Source: Nocardioides cynanchi (GTDB lineage Bacteria; Actinomycetota; Actinomycetes; Propionibacteriales; Nocardioidaceae). From it: 64,000 nt of DNA. A model generated the notes under the pieces. That model searched no databases, was not told the origin of the DNA, and was given only the letters and a program-made list of their open reading frames with translations. Positions 1 to 8,732 of the stretch are shown in pieces. A program made the translations under genes and the position numbers. Each line of letters begins with the position of its first letter. Position 1 is the first letter of the stretch. Location: the NCBI RefSeq assembly GCF_008761635.1, contig NZ_CP044344.1, forward strand, positions 2,294,001 to 2,358,000, written 5' to 3'.

Positions 1-444
1 GGTGCCGCTGGCGACGTCGAAGTCGGGGAGCCGGAAGTAGTAGTGGCGTCCTCCGCCTCCCGAACGGACCGTGTACGTCGCCGGGAGGTCGCCGTGACGT
101 GCGAGGAGCCGCTGGAGGGACTCGTCGCCGCCGTTTCGGGGGTCCACGTCCAGGACGAAACAGCTGCTCTGCTTGCCGGTGCGGACGCCGAGGTTCCCGC
201 CACGCGCCGCGTGGTCGCGGATCTCCTTAGCGGGATAACGCTCGTGCGCGAAGAGCCCTGTCCTCCCAAACCCCTTGTCCATAGGGGTGTTGCGGCGGTT
301 GAGCCGGAGATAGGAGAACGCAGGGTCCACGCACACCTTCGCACGCGGAGAGCGGCGAGTCATCGCTGCCTGTGTCCGCGGCTCGTCCGACACGAGATGG
401 TCGTAGATTGTCGGCCGCGAGGTGTTGGTCGTCGTGGACTTCAC
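1..444 (-). CDS. Bifunctional DNA primase/polymerase (Prim-Pol) domain protein, partial
   Basis: The reading frame stays open from a GTG at 444 to the window edge (148 codons), so only the N-terminal part is present. Residues 82-102 carry a Gly-rich stretch followed by LDVDP, giving the D99/D101 metal pair expected of Prim-Pol (archaeo-eukaryotic primase-like) enzymes. SGGGGRHYYF at 128-137 matches the second (SxH-type) motif. Family members prime and copy DNA, and in actinobacterial integrative elements and plasmids they serve replication. The GTG overlaps the stop of the upstream helix-turn-helix gene (GTGA), suggesting translational coupling. A helicase domain may follow outside the window. 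The family call is firm; the element type is inferred from the pairing with an excisionase-like gene. Confidence 0.82.
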   Translation of the reverse strand, partial: MKSTTTNTSRPTIYDHLVSDEPRTQAAMTRRSPRAKVCVDPAFSYLRLNRRNTPMDKGFGRTGLFAHERYPAKEIRDHAARGGNLGVRTGKQSSCFVLDVDPRNGGDESLQRLLARHGDLPATYTVRSGGGGRHYYFRLPDFDVASGT

Positions 445-848
445 ACCGCCACCCCCAGCTGGGTGGCGGCGGTCCCGGCGTCGGCGCCGCTCAGGGTGAC
501 CCGGTAGTCATCGGGGTACAGAAGCTGGTCGAGCGCCCCGGCTGTCACCATTAGCCGACGCTCGGAGATCCGTACCGTCGGGATGCGGCCCTCCTCGGCT
601 GCCTTGTACGCCGCGGCCCTGGACATACCCAGGAACCAGGCGCCCGCCTGTTCGAGGGTGTAGGCGCCTTGGGAGTAGCAACGCGTCCCGTAGCTGGTCG
701 TGATGGCGACGACTGCTCCGTAGGAGTCCCCGGCCGAGGAGAACCCCGGGAGACAGCTCGGGGCGCGGGACTGGTCGTAATCGACCCTGATCGGGTCAGC
801 AGGCTCGACGGCGCGGCTGCAAGAGGCAGTACAGGGCATAGGAAACAC
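441..848 (-). CDS. Excisionase-like helix-turn-helix DNA-binding protein
   Basis: The C-terminal half contains a short winged-helix/HTH unit of the excisionase type: TLEQAGAWFLGMSRAAAY, then an EEGRIPTVRISERRLMV segment, the usual order of recognition helix followed by the 'G-x-I-P-x-x-x-I/V' wing. Such proteins act as recombination directionality factors or small regulators of integrative elements. The first 45 or so residues of the longest frame are Cys/Ser-rich and unlike the family, so the true start may be a GTG near 711-714. It overlaps the Prim-Pol gene by 4 nt, as in elements where xis and replication genes form one operon. No integrase is visible; it would lie left of the window. Confidence 0.65.
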   Translation of the reverse strand: MFPMPCTASCSRAVEPADPIRVDYDQSRAPSCLPGFSSAGDSYGAVVAITTSYGTRCYSQGAYTLEQAGAWFLGMSRAAAYKAAEEGRIPTVRISERRLMVTAGALDQLLYPDDYRVTLSGADAGTAATQLGVAV

Positions 849-1317
849 CCCAGGGAGATCGTTCCGATCGAGCGCCTCGTGCTCTCGATCACCCAGTGGT
901 AACTGGGGAGCCTCGACTGGCTCAGGACTAGCCGCCCGCTAGCAGGATTCCGCGCGGGTTGCGCGGTTGATCGTCGGACGTCTGGGACGCCACTCCACCG
1001 TTCCAGCAGTAGAGCGAGCTACAGGTTCGTGTCGTGAACCGCCTCACTCCGCACAACGGCACGTCATCCCGAACCTATTCCCGGCGCCCTCAAGGAACTT
1101 CGCGATGGTGAAACCACAGCTGCGCGAGCCCTTGGGCGGGCCGCACCCCATCGCCGACGCCGCATGTGCGAGGCCAGAACCTGCGCCCGTGCAACCCCCG
1201 GCGAGACAGCGGTCGAACCGCCCAGAATGATTCGGGCAGGCGCTCGGCGGGAACTAGCGTCCATGTCACGCGACGTGGACGCCTCCAACTGTCGGTGGTC
1301 GCTCGTAGTCTCGAGGC
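849..1317. other. Intergenic region with no convincing gene
   Basis: About 470 bases separate the excisionase-like gene from the TIR gene. Open frames here are short, Arg/Pro-rich and lack recognisable motifs. It contains a small palindrome with arms GGTTC and GAACC near 1026-1042 and a strong perfect-stem hairpin at 1257-1282 (separate entry). It probably holds the divergent promoters of the two flanking genes, but I cannot identify a clear -10. Confidence 0.5.
1257..1282. promoter_or_regulatory. Perfect hairpin upstream of the TIR gene
   Basis: Arms 1257-1267 and 1272-1282 pair over 11 bp (one G-T wobble) around a 4-nt loop ACGC. The hairpin ends 35 nt before the TIR start codon. It could be an operator, an RNA element in the leader, or a terminator protecting the gene from upstream transcription. 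There is no T-run. Confidence 0.45.
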
Positions 1318-2013
1318 ATGGCCCAATGCACAGCTCCTCGCGAAGGCCACTGCACGTCAAGCGGTGCCGCCAACTGCCCCGCGTGTCGGGGACGGTCGTC
1401 ATACCGGTCCTACTACTCGCCTCCGTCCCACTACTCGTCGGCCACCCCGACCCCCAGGAGTGGCGGTTCCTCCAGCGGAGGCGGTGGCGGCCGATCCGCG
1501 CGCCCTCGATGGTCGCCGGTAGCCTCGCCCGTTACCTATACCGCGGAAGAAGTTGCGGCGCTGGACCGCTATCGCAATAAGGTCGAGGCGGTAGGACCGC
1601 GAGCCGAGTCGTACGACCTGTTTCTCTGTCACGCGTGGGACGACCGGCGCGAGACGGCTACCGATCTGCACAACCTCCTCGAAGCCGAGGACGTATCGGT
1701 TTGGTTCAGCGAGAAGGACATCATCCTCGGTCAGCCGTTCATGCGAGAGATCGACAAGGGCTTGGCTAAGACGCGCATCGGGCTCGTCCTTATCACTCCC
1801 GCATTCCTCCGGCGGATCGAGAGCGGCGGGGTGTCCGAGAAGGAGCTATCAGAGCTGCTGTCTCGCGACCTGCTGATTCCAGTCGCGCACGGCGTTACGT
1901 ACGACGAGATTCGCTCGGTCAGCCCACTCCTTGGCTCACGCAACGGGTTGAGCACGGCAGAGGACTCCATGAAAGACATCGCCAAGAAGATCGCCGAACT
2001 GGTCACCGTTTAG
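1318..2013 (+). CDS. TIR-domain protein with N-terminal Cys cluster
   Basis: A 231-aa protein. Residues 98-200 form a TIR domain: YDLFLCHAWDDR opens the first strand, VWFSEKDIILGQ is the BB-loop/box 2 region, and LVLIT is the central strand; E174, E176 and E179 (GVSEKELSEL) are candidates for the NADase glutamate. Bacterial TIR proteins of this kind cleave NAD+ or make cyclic ADP-ribose signals in anti-phage defence. Residues 1-25 carry C4, H11, C12, C20 and C23, which could bind zinc, followed by a Ser/Gly-rich linker (about 28-62). No ThsA-like or other TIR partner lies next to it; the neighbour downstream is convergent gajB. It may be a solitary effector or work with Gabija. Domain call strong; role inferred from context. 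Confidence 0.85.
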   Translation: MAQCTAPREGHCTSSGAANCPACRGRSSYRSYYSPPSHYSSATPTPRSGGSSSGGGGGRSARPRWSPVASPVTYTAEEVAALDRYRNKVEAVGPRAESYDLFLCHAWDDRRETATDLHNLLEAEDVSVWFSEKDIILGQPFMREIDKGLAKTRIGLVLITPAFLRRIESGGVSEKELSELLSRDLLIPVAHGVTYDEIRSVSPLLGSRNGLSTAEDSMKDIAKKIAELVTV

Positions 2014-2117
2014 GCAGCTCGGATAGCCGTCCGGTTGGCCATGGGGCGCCAGCCGGATGCACGAATCTCGGCGGATCCAGACACGGCGACGCGTCAAGAA
2101 CGCGTGGGATACAACGC

Positions 2118-3650
2118 CTAGTCGTCCCCACCAAAGCCGAGCTCGTCCTCGTGCGCCAAATAGCCGCAGAGGTTCTTCGCCCGGGTCAGCGCCACGTAGA
2201 CCACGCAATCCTCTTCCTGCGCGTTCGTCAGTCCGGTGGCGAGTGCCGTCTCATGTGCAGCGGTGAGGGCTACGCCCACCCGAGGCCATTCACAACCCTT
2301 GGCCTGGTGGACGGTGAGCCCAGGAATGAGGTCAACGCGAGTGAGCCTGCGCCGCAAGCGCTCGACCTCTTGTGCTCGCTGCTCCTCAGCGCTCGCTCTG
2401 AGTTTGCTCGGACGCGACTTCGGGCTCACCGCCTCTGCCGTGTCCCGCACCCGCTCAAGTGCATCGACGGCAGACAGGCCGGCGACGAGTTCCGTGAGGA
2501 TGGGACGGAAGTGCTCGAGCATGATCTGCTCGATCCCTTCTTCCGGCAGACCGAGGTGGACCAGCGCGGACTGCCTGCCGAAGGACTTCCGACCCAGCTT
2601 CGTGCGGGTCACCTCGTCGAGGAGCAGATTCAGTGCCGCGTCGATGCGGTTGCCCACGGTTCGGAACGCGAGCGGAAGCACGTTGTCGCCGACCGTCCAC
2701 AACGTTGTCCAGTTCCTGCCGAGCGCGACGTCGGTCGCTGTGCTGGCAACTGGCGGCAGCGCAACGCCCTCCCCCGCTCGCAGAGCTCGCGCGAGTTCGA
2801 TGGTCTGCTCGGTGGCGAAGCGAAAAGACTGGGGCTGTTCGTATGGTGTGAATGGGTAGTTGTCGAGGAGGTACTTCCCGACCTTCTCCGGGGTTGCGCC
2901 ACGCCAGTCGTAGAGCGCCTGCCACGGGTCGCCGACCAAGGTGAGGGTCGCGGTAGTGGTGTCTGCGACGCACATGCAGATGAAGATGTCGAGCTCGTCG
3001 GCGTCGTAGATCTCGTCGACCACCACGTGTCGGTAGTTGGCGGCGAGCCAGGCGACGACCGCGTCGCGGGAGCCGGGCACGTTCTTGAGCACCGTCCGGA
3101 GGGCACGGCGTACGTCGTCGTGGCTTGAGGTCCCGCCTCCGAGCACGGCCAGGTGGGGACCTTTCTTGCCGAATCCGAACTTCGGCTTGGAGATCCGCTC
3201 AGAGAGGCTCGTGATGACGCCGTCTGGGCCGCAGCCGGCGTACCTCCTGTAGCTACCGGTAATGAGCCACCTATAGTCGCTGTCGATCCCCCTGAAGTCG
3301 TCGATGACGTCGAGGCGCCGGTGGCCTCCCGGCCAAGTGGCGAGCCCAAGATCGAGCAGATGGTGCAGAACCCGTACGTGGAAGTCATCGAAGGTCGTCA
3401 CGAGATTGGGCAGCTCCGTCGCGTGGTGTCCCCACCGAGCGGTGATGCGAGATCGCAGCTCGCCCACGGCTGAGCGAGTGAAGCTGAGGCCGAGAACTCC
3501 GCGGCGACCGTCGGGGTCTCGGTGATGCAGGTACCCGAACCGCGCCGCGGCCACGGTCGTCTTGCCAGACCCAGGTCCCGAGATGATGTTGACCAGCGTC
3601 GCCTCCGAGGCTGCCGCGAGAACTTGCTCGCTAGTGAGCCGAACTGCCAT
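2118..3650 (-). CDS. gajB: Gabija GajB-like UvrD-family helicase
   Basis: A 510-aa superfamily 1A helicase. Walker A is GPGSGKTT at 25-32, followed by an FTRSA motif Ia. Motif II is VVVDEIYDADELD (about 210-222), with Ile and Tyr where UvrD has Ala and Gln. LVGDPWQALY (about 240) is motif III, and TVHQAKGCEW and YVALTRAKN near the C-terminus are motifs V and VI. Length matches known GajB proteins (about 500 aa). The start overlaps the gajA stop (ATGA), so the two are translationally coupled. In Gabija, GajB works with the GajA nuclease to restrict phage DNA, responding to nucleotide pools or DNA ends. A stand-alone UvrD-like repair helicase is the alternative, but the GajA pairing argues against it. 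Confidence 0.87.
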   Translation of the reverse strand: MAVRLTSEQVLAAASEATLVNIISGPGSGKTTVAAARFGYLHHRDPDGRRGVLGLSFTRSAVGELRSRITARWGHHATELPNLVTTFDDFHVRVLHHLLDLGLATWPGGHRRLDVIDDFRGIDSDYRWLITGSYRRYAGCGPDGVITSLSERISKPKFGFGKKGPHLAVLGGGTSSHDDVRRALRTVLKNVPGSRDAVVAWLAANYRHVVVDEIYDADELDIFICMCVADTTTATLTLVGDPWQALYDWRGATPEKVGKYLLDNYPFTPYEQPQSFRFATEQTIELARALRAGEGVALPPVASTATDVALGRNWTTLWTVGDNVLPLAFRTVGNRIDAALNLLLDEVTRTKLGRKSFGRQSALVHLGLPEEGIEQIMLEHFRPILTELVAGLSAVDALERVRDTAEAVSPKSRPSKLRASAEEQRAQEVERLRRRLTRVDLIPGLTVHQAKGCEWPRVGVALTAAHETALATGLTNAQEEDCVVYVALTRAKNLCGYLAHEDELGFGGDD

Positions 3651-5674
3651 CAGTCCTCGCCGCCACCGGCGTCCCGGCGGCCGATCGCGGGATGGTCGGC
3701 TGCTTCGCCGTCCACGATCGGCTCGGCGACCGGCGCCGCTGGGTCCACCGGAGGCGTCTCAGGCACCGGGGCGTGGCCTTCCCACAGCCAGTCGAACAGC
3801 TCGCGCAGCTGGTCCGGAACTTCGAGGTTGGCTTGGTTCTCGTCAGCCAAGGCGGCCAGCTCGAAGGCAAACTCGCCCTTGAACTTCCGGTTCGATTTCT
3901 TAGCGAAGAACGCGTCGACGTTCTCCAGCGTGGGGGTCTCGCCGAGGTCCTTGCCGATGCGTTTCATGGCCTCGGTCACGAGGGTCTCGTTGCCGGCGAC
4001 CAGGGTTGGTTCCAAGGTGGGCTTGGACCAGAACCACTCCACATGGTCAGAGGTGTCGAACTTCTGCTGCCATGCGGGCGGTGTTGGCCCGGGCATCGGG
4101 TCGCCGGGGTTCTCGGGCCGGTTGTCGGTGTCAGACAGGACCGCCACCTGTGCAGCGAGCTCGAACCCGGGCTCAGCCAGCAGATGAACAGGCCACTCGC
4201 CGATCCGGTTCCCGATCGGCACGATCGCCAGGGCGTCGATGAACGCCAGTCTTGCGCGGTCTCCGGCGGCCCATGCCCGCCCGAACGCCCGAAGCAGCGC
4301 GGCTTCAGTGATGCCCTCCACCAGCACCAGCCGCTCCGCGAACAGCGCCCCTGACCGGCTCGCGTCCATGTGCAACTCCGCCATCCGGCGAACTTTCTTG
4401 CCGAGGTCCACGTCCCAAGGGATGTTCGCCATGAGTCGAGCGACAACGCCGTCGGTCGCGTCGCGTCGCACGACCACCATCTCGTTCGGCCTGGCAGCAG
4501 CGATGATGTCGCCGGCGTGGGTCGACACGATGACCTGCAAATCCGGACGTTCGGCTACGGTCGATCGCAAGTACCGGGTGAGGCCGTGCTGAAGTTGCGG
4601 ATGCAGATGCGCTTCCGGCTCCTCGATGAGAACCGTGGCGTGGAACAGCGAAGGGTAGAAGGAGTCCTGTTCCTCAGCAGCCGCCGCCTCGGCCTCGTCC
4701 AGTCGAGCCTGCGCCTCCTCCGGGCTGTCCGGAACGTCGTCGGGCTGCGGAACCTGGCCAGGCGGACCTTGCCCGGCCCCCGGTGTCACAGGTGCCACGG
4801 GTACGGGTGTTGAAGGGGCCGGTGCAAGAGCAGGGTCTGGTACCCCAGCGAGCGTGACCGCGATGTGAAGCAGATTCACGTAGCCCAGGCTTGATGCTTC
4901 CAGGCGTCGAGCGTCGGTCATGCTGGCAGTGGTTGCGAGCAGTAGCTCGAGTACGCGCGCGAGGTACTGGTCGTCGACACGTTGGGTCCCGATGAACGCG
5001 TGGTGCTCCTGCACGCCGGCGGTCAGGGTCCTGAGATTGTCCGCAATGCGCCCCTGAACCTCCTTGACCAGGTTCAGCGCGGTCAAGTTGCCCAGCAGGT
5101 CCTGAGCCTTGGCCCGGACGCCCTGCAGGGATCCGGCCGAGGGGTTGCGCTTCTGCTCGGCGCGGAGCAGTTCCACGAGGACGTTCGCTTCGCGCCGAGA
5201 CAGTTCATCCACCGGATTCCGCAGCGCCGGCAAGTACACCAACCTGGTCAGCTCGTGACCGTCGACCAACGAGTCGATCTCCGTCGCGCGGACCCGGCCT
5301 AGGGAGCGCTCAAGGGTGCGTGTCCACGCAGGGGCACCGCCGCCGATCGACGTCAGGAAGGTGCCCAGAGCCCCCTCGTGAGCCGGGTCGGTCTCCAGCT
5401 GGTACTCGATCGAGACCCTCCGGGGGGCCGGACCGAGTACCGCAGCATCGGGTGGTTGCAGACGCGGGAACCGTTCGCGATGTGCCCAGTAGATCGCATC
5501 GTTGACGGTCGTCTTGCCCGCGCCATTCGCCCCGACCAAGAGGCCGAATCGCCCCGGGAATTCCACGGTCAGCGGAGCCCTTGCGGCGGCCCGGAACCCG
5601 TCGACAGTGACCCTCCGCAGGTGCACGGCAGCCTCGATTCTGATTGAGAACGTCGTTCGGGCGTAGTGCGGCAC
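3650..5674 (-). CDS. gajA: Gabija GajA-like OLD-family ATPase/TOPRIM nuclease
   Basis: A 674-aa OLD-family protein. The ABC-type ATPase half has Walker A GANGAGKT (48-55) and a late [15 protein letters not shown]alker B/D-loop (about 345-360) followed by the VSTHAGD switch His. The TOPRIM half has LVEGITE (about 450; metal-binding Glu) and LSDTDNR (about 512; DxD). GajA is a sequence-specific DNA-nicking nuclease inhibited by NTPs and forms the core of Gabija complexes. The protein is longer than the Bacillus type (about 580 aa); part of the excess is a Pro-rich, probably disordered insertion around 285-335. The true start may be the GTG at 5626, which gives the usual short lead into the first strand. 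Directly followed by gajB with a 1-base start/stop overlap. Confidence 0.87.
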   Translation of the reverse strand: MPHYARTTFSIRIEAAVHLRRVTVDGFRAAARAPLTVEFPGRFGLLVGANGAGKTTVNDAIYWAHRERFPRLQPPDAAVLGPAPRRVSIEYQLETDPAHEGALGTFLTSIGGGAPAWTRTLERSLGRVRATEIDSLVDGHELTRLVYLPALRNPVDELSRREANVLVELLRAEQKRNPSAGSLQGVRAKAQDLLGNLTALNLVKEVQGRIADNLRTLTAGVQEHHAFIGTQRVDDQYLARVLELLLATTASMTDARRLEASSLGYVNLLHIAVTLAGVPDPALAPAPSTPVPVAPVTPGAGQGPPGQVPQPDDVPDSPEEAQARLDEAEAAAAEEQDSFYPSLFHATVLIEEPEAHLHPQLQHGLTRYLRSTVAERPDLQVIVSTHAGDIIAAARPNEMVVVRRDATDGVVARLMANIPWDVDLGKKVRRMAELHMDASRSGALFAERLVLVEGITEAALLRAFGRAWAAGDRARLAFIDALAIVPIGNRIGEWPVHLLAEPGFELAAQVAVLSDTDNRPENPGDPMPGPTPPAWQQKFDTSDHVEWFWSKPTLEPTLVAGNETLVTEAMKRIGKDLGETPTLENVDAFFAKKSNRKFKGEFAFELAALADENQANLEVPDQLRELFDWLWEGHAPVPETPPVDPAAPVAEPIVDGEAADHPAIGRRDAGGGED

Positions 5675-5883
5675 CTCGCCGCGCCGGCCCCCATGCAGGC
5701 TCCCACGATGAGCGCTGGCGCAACGCGAAACCCGCCGACGGCAAAGGACAGCGCCTCGGGGCGCTCAGTCGCAGCAACCCTTCTGGAGTCGACATACATA
5801 TCACGCGCCTACCCGCCGGGATGCTTGCCCATTTCTCCGCGCGTGGGCCGAAAGGCGCCACCGCCTCCAGAGTGCGGTGGCTG
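5675..5883. other. Intergenic spacer between the two-TM gene and gajA
   Basis: About 209 bases without a plausible gene. It probably carries the gajA promoter on the minus strand; I see no clear terminator. Confidence 0.4.
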
Positions 5884-6654
5884 CTAGTCGCTTTGCCACT
5901 CTCGCCCTTCGGCCCACACGTGCTCGAACTCATCGCGAAAGTGGTGAAACCAGTGACCATCATGAGTCGTTAGAGCGAAGATCGGTCCCGGCTCGGTCCG
6001 AGGGCGGAGCTGATACATCTGGACCATCACGAAAGCGCCCGGTTGGTCTGCGTCGATTACATTGAGACCCACGCGTGGAAGTACCGAGGTGACTCGGACC
6101 TCTGCCCTCTTCCCAGGACCAATCGTTCGCATTTCCATTAACGCCTGTCGTATGAGTTCGGCGGCACGCTGTGGCGTCGTGGTGTTCTGTCGGCTCGCGG
6201 CCACCATCGACATCAACACTTCATCGTCGGGATCCGGCAGGAGGAGGCGCACCGAGCCGCCGTTCGCGAGGATTCTCTCCAGATCGACGCGCATCGTTGG
6301 AAGCGTCCTCTGCATCGTCATCCCCGCGAAGCAATAAGAGTGCCCCGCGCGCGCTCGAGCGTAGTAGTAGGAGTCGGGAAAGGAAGCTTCAAACAGGTCC
6401 GTCCGGCTGCGCCGCCAAGAAGAGATCAACGCACGCGTTTCCTCGCGGCCCCGAAGTTGGGAGATGGCCAGAATTGCGAGGAGGGCGAGTACAACCGAAC
6501 TGAGCGTCTGCACACTGGTGACGCCGGTCGCGCCCAAGACAGTGAACACGGCCGCAGCGGCCATCAGTAGCCATAGGTCGATTGTCTTGCCGCTTCGTAT
6601 GTCGGCTGCACACCAACGGAGCAGGCGTCGAAGCGGACCGGGTCCAGAGCTCAT
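5884..6654 (-). CDS. Two-TM membrane protein with PLD-like/DUF5919-like cytosolic domain
   Basis: A 256-aa protein with two hydrophobic helices (about 27-44 and 49-66) close to the N-terminus, a basic juxtamembrane segment (RRSR, 81-84) and a cytosolic domain of about 150 residues. FAGMTMQRTL then GGSVRLLLPDPDDE (about 109-145) resembles degenerate phospholipase-D-fold sensor domains in which the HKD catalytic motif is lost; I see no HxK pair. The architecture (2TM plus ligand-binding-like domain) recalls membrane-disrupting defence effectors such as CBASS 2TM proteins. It overlaps the upstream cupin-like gene by 4 nt (ATGA), so the two are made together. GC content (55-57 percent in lines I counted) is well below the chromosome, indicating transfer. 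Function unknown. Confidence 0.6.
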   Translation of the reverse strand: MSSGPGPLRRLLRWCAADIRSGKTIDLWLLMAAAAVFTVLGATGVTSVQTLSSVVLALLAILAISQLRGREETRALISSWRRSRTDLFEASFPDSYYYARARAGHSYCFAGMTMQRTLPTMRVDLERILANGGSVRLLLPDPDDEVLMSMVAASRQNTTTPQRAAELIRQALMEMRTIGPGKRAEVRVTSVLPRVGLNVIDADQPGAFVMVQMYQLRPRTEPGPIFALTTHDGHWFHHFRDEFEHVWAEGREWQSD

Positions 6655-7316
6655 GTTCCCGCCTCCATGCTGAGTTTGTACTGCAACTCATCTAGAACTG
6701 CGTCCCGCTCATCCCGACTCAGCACTCGACGGACGTGCTCAGCTGCTGGAAGCAGCTTATCTGAGTAGATCAGGGCCTCGTCGAGGCGTGGAGGCGACAC
6801 GATCAGCAACGTTGCGACGTATGCTTCCGAGACAATGAGTGTTTCGTGAACCTCCCCAGCTTGGACTGCGTGGAACTCACCAGCCTCGGCATTGACTACA
6901 CGCTCAGGCCGTAGGTGTCCAACAGCGTAATCTGTCAGCGTGTTTCGGTCCCGGGCGTAGTCGATACGAGCGACCTGGAACTCGCGGGCACCGTCTGCGT
7001 CATTAGGGGCGACCTCGTACATGCGTTCCGTGTAGCGACCTACCAACACTCTCGAGTACAGGTCCCAGACGTGCGTATGCAGGTGGGCGGTTGCACCTCG
7101 CATCTGACGTGGTCCAGTCGGCCAGATGTGTAGGCGCAACATTCCGGGCCCGCGTACTCCCAGTTCGAACACCAGGAATCCATTGGGATGCCAGGCCGCG
7201 TCATGCGCGCCAGCCAAATTGAGCAGAGAGCCATGGCCATCAGCGACGAGTTCAGCGAGGGTTTGCTCAGTCTTTCGGCAGAAGACTTCAAACGCGTCCT
7301 TCATGCTCGCTCCCAT
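6651..7316 (-). CDS. Cupin-like metal-binding-fold protein of unknown function
   Basis: A 221-aa soluble protein. Residues 59-175 read like a double-stranded beta-helix (cupin/cysteine-dioxygenase-like): a His cluster H78, H80, H82 (AHLHTHVWDLY) in the first motif, and GEFHAVQAGEVHETLIV with H149 and H157 in the second. This is the usual spacing of metal ligands in cupins, but the consensus is loose and I cannot assign a substrate. A charged helical tail follows (about 185-221). The gene overlaps the two-TM gene by 4 nt, starts 138 nt after jetD, and shares the low GC of its partner. It may be the enzyme or sensor arm of a two-gene system whose effector is the membrane protein. Confidence 0.55.
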   Translation of the reverse strand: MGASMKDAFEVFCRKTEQTLAELVADGHGSLLNLAGAHDAAWHPNGFLVFELGVRGPGMLRLHIWPTGPRQMRGATAHLHTHVWDLYSRVLVGRYTERMYEVAPNDADGAREFQVARIDYARDRNTLTDYAVGHLRPERVVNAEAGEFHAVQAGEVHETLIVSEAYVATLLIVSPPRLDEALIYSDKLLPAAEHVRRVLSRDERDAVLDELQYKLSMEAGT

Positions 7317-7454
7317 CTTCTATGCGGAGATCGGAGCATGTCACCTCTACCGACATTCCGCAGCCGCGGAGGCCCTGTGTGCGTCTTTCCGCCGTCATCG
7401 GTTGTCGTTGCTGCGAATCCCGAGCAAGGCAATGGGTGCCAAACTCGCCTGACG

Positions 7455-8690
7455 TCAGTGCTGAGCATCTAGGACCGACCGTGAGGGCTGACCGTTATCG
7501 CAAACCACCCTATGCAGCTGTTGGGCAGCACTATCGAGCGGAATGCGTTCCTGCTCGATGCGGCGATGACGGGTCCAGCCGGGGGAGATGAGGCGCTGGT
7601 AGAGCGCGAGCTCGTTGGCGGTCAGATGGGGCGTGGGGCGCGGGTTGCGTGGCGCGAGCGGCCGGCCGCGCGGGTCGTGGTTGGTGCCGAACCGTTCCCA
7701 GGTGTCGTAGTCGGCAGTGCCCATGAGCAGCGAGGTTGCCGCGACGCCGGCGGCGCGAAATCCGTCGAGGATCTCCAGGCCGTCAGCGTCCATGTCGCCC
7801 CAATAGAACAGCGCCGGGGCGTTGACGAGCCAGTCGAAGGCTGCGGCGGTGTTCCCGCCGCGGCCCATCCCTTCGATCGAGACGCCACCGGACACCGGCG
7901 GAAAGTGGATGGCGGTGTCCTTGTTCTCGGAGATGACCACGATCTTGGGCTGGTACGGCAGGGTGACCGCATCGCCGACGGTCGCGCTGTCGTGGATGCG
8001 GCCGCCGCGCGCTCGGTAGTCCGGGTCGAGGTAGGTGAAGTGGATTCGAGCCTGGTGGGGTGGGAGGAGTCCGAGGTCGTCGATCCCGGCGAGTTCACGC
8101 ACGAGTGCGTGGCGGGTGTTGAGCCACTTGGCGTGCAGTCCCTCGATGGGTACTTGCCGTGGCGTGAGCCGAGGCCGGCCTTCGGCGGGGCCGCGAGACG
8201 CGAACCAGTCCGCCGCCCGGCACAGCAGGCCGAAGTCGAGCGGGCTGTACGAGTCGACGCTCGAGACCACGCGGCTCGGTTCGGTCAGGTGCGGGTACCG
8301 CTCAGTGAGGACCGCTAGCCGGTCGCGTCCGCGTGCGAGGCGTTCGGGCCACGGCGGTCCGCACAGTCGCGCCGCCGAGTCGAGGTCTGGGACCTCGAGG
8401 TGAGTCGGGAACTGTTGCGGCGTGCCGAGCACGACGCGGCTGCGGTAACGCAGGGTCGCGTCATGCGTGGCCGCCCAGTCGCGCCAGCCGGCGACGTCGC
8501 GCACGGCCGCGGGAAAGTCGGAGCCGAGGTCGCGTGAGCTGGGCTGGCCCACGGGGAACGCATGCGGCCACGCTGCCTCATCGGCTCCCCCATCGGAGCC
8601 GTCGATGCCGCCTGTGCCGGCCAGTGCGGCAGCCCAGGTTCGGTCCAGTCGGCGGCGTACGTCGGCGAGGATCCGGTCGGGTGTCTTCAC
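7455..8690 (-). CDS. jetD: Wadjet JetD-like topoisomerase VI A/TOPRIM-type nuclease subunit
   Basis: A 411-aa protein with the DUF3322/DUF2220 layout of JetD. The C-terminal TOPRIM-like half contains VVISENKD (acidic Glu) and YWGDMDADGLEIL (about 295-306; DxD), the catalytic acidic residues of the plasmid-cutting subunit. In Wadjet the SMC complex JetABC extrudes small circular DNA and JetD cleaves it, blocking plasmid uptake. It is the last gene of jetABCD, 42 nt downstream of jetC. The length fits known JetD proteins (about 390-410 aa) and the key acidic motifs are intact, so the system looks functional. Confidence 0.9.
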   Translation of the reverse strand: MKTPDRILADVRRRLDRTWAAALAGTGGIDGSDGGADEAAWPHAFPVGQPSSRDLGSDFPAAVRDVAGWRDWAATHDATLRYRSRVVLGTPQQFPTHLEVPDLDSAARLCGPPWPERLARGRDRLAVLTERYPHLTEPSRVVSSVDSYSPLDFGLLCRAADWFASRGPAEGRPRLTPRQVPIEGLHAKWLNTRHALVRELAGIDDLGLLPPHQARIHFTYLDPDYRARGGRIHDSATVGDAVTLPYQPKIVVISENKDTAIHFPPVSGGVSIEGMGRGGNTAAAFDWLVNAPALFYWGDMDADGLEILDGFRAAGVAATSLLMGTADYDTWERFGTNHDPRGRPLAPRNPRPTPHLTANELALYQRLISPGWTRHRRIEQERIPLDSAAQQLHRVVCDNGQPSRSVLDAQH

Positions 8691-8732
8691 CGCACGGTCT
8701 CCGGGCGGGGCTGTCGGCCGTTCACTCGATGC

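Noticed and set aside
922..932. Possible att copy: TCAGGACTAGC also present in the tRNA at 15030-15040
   Set aside because: Only 11 bases match, the site is not in the tRNA 3' end, and the nearby GGGGAGCC match is in the opposite order; chance is likely.
1318..2013. Thoeris system
   Set aside because: Only a TIR protein is present; no SIR2/SLOG-type ThsA gene lies next to it.
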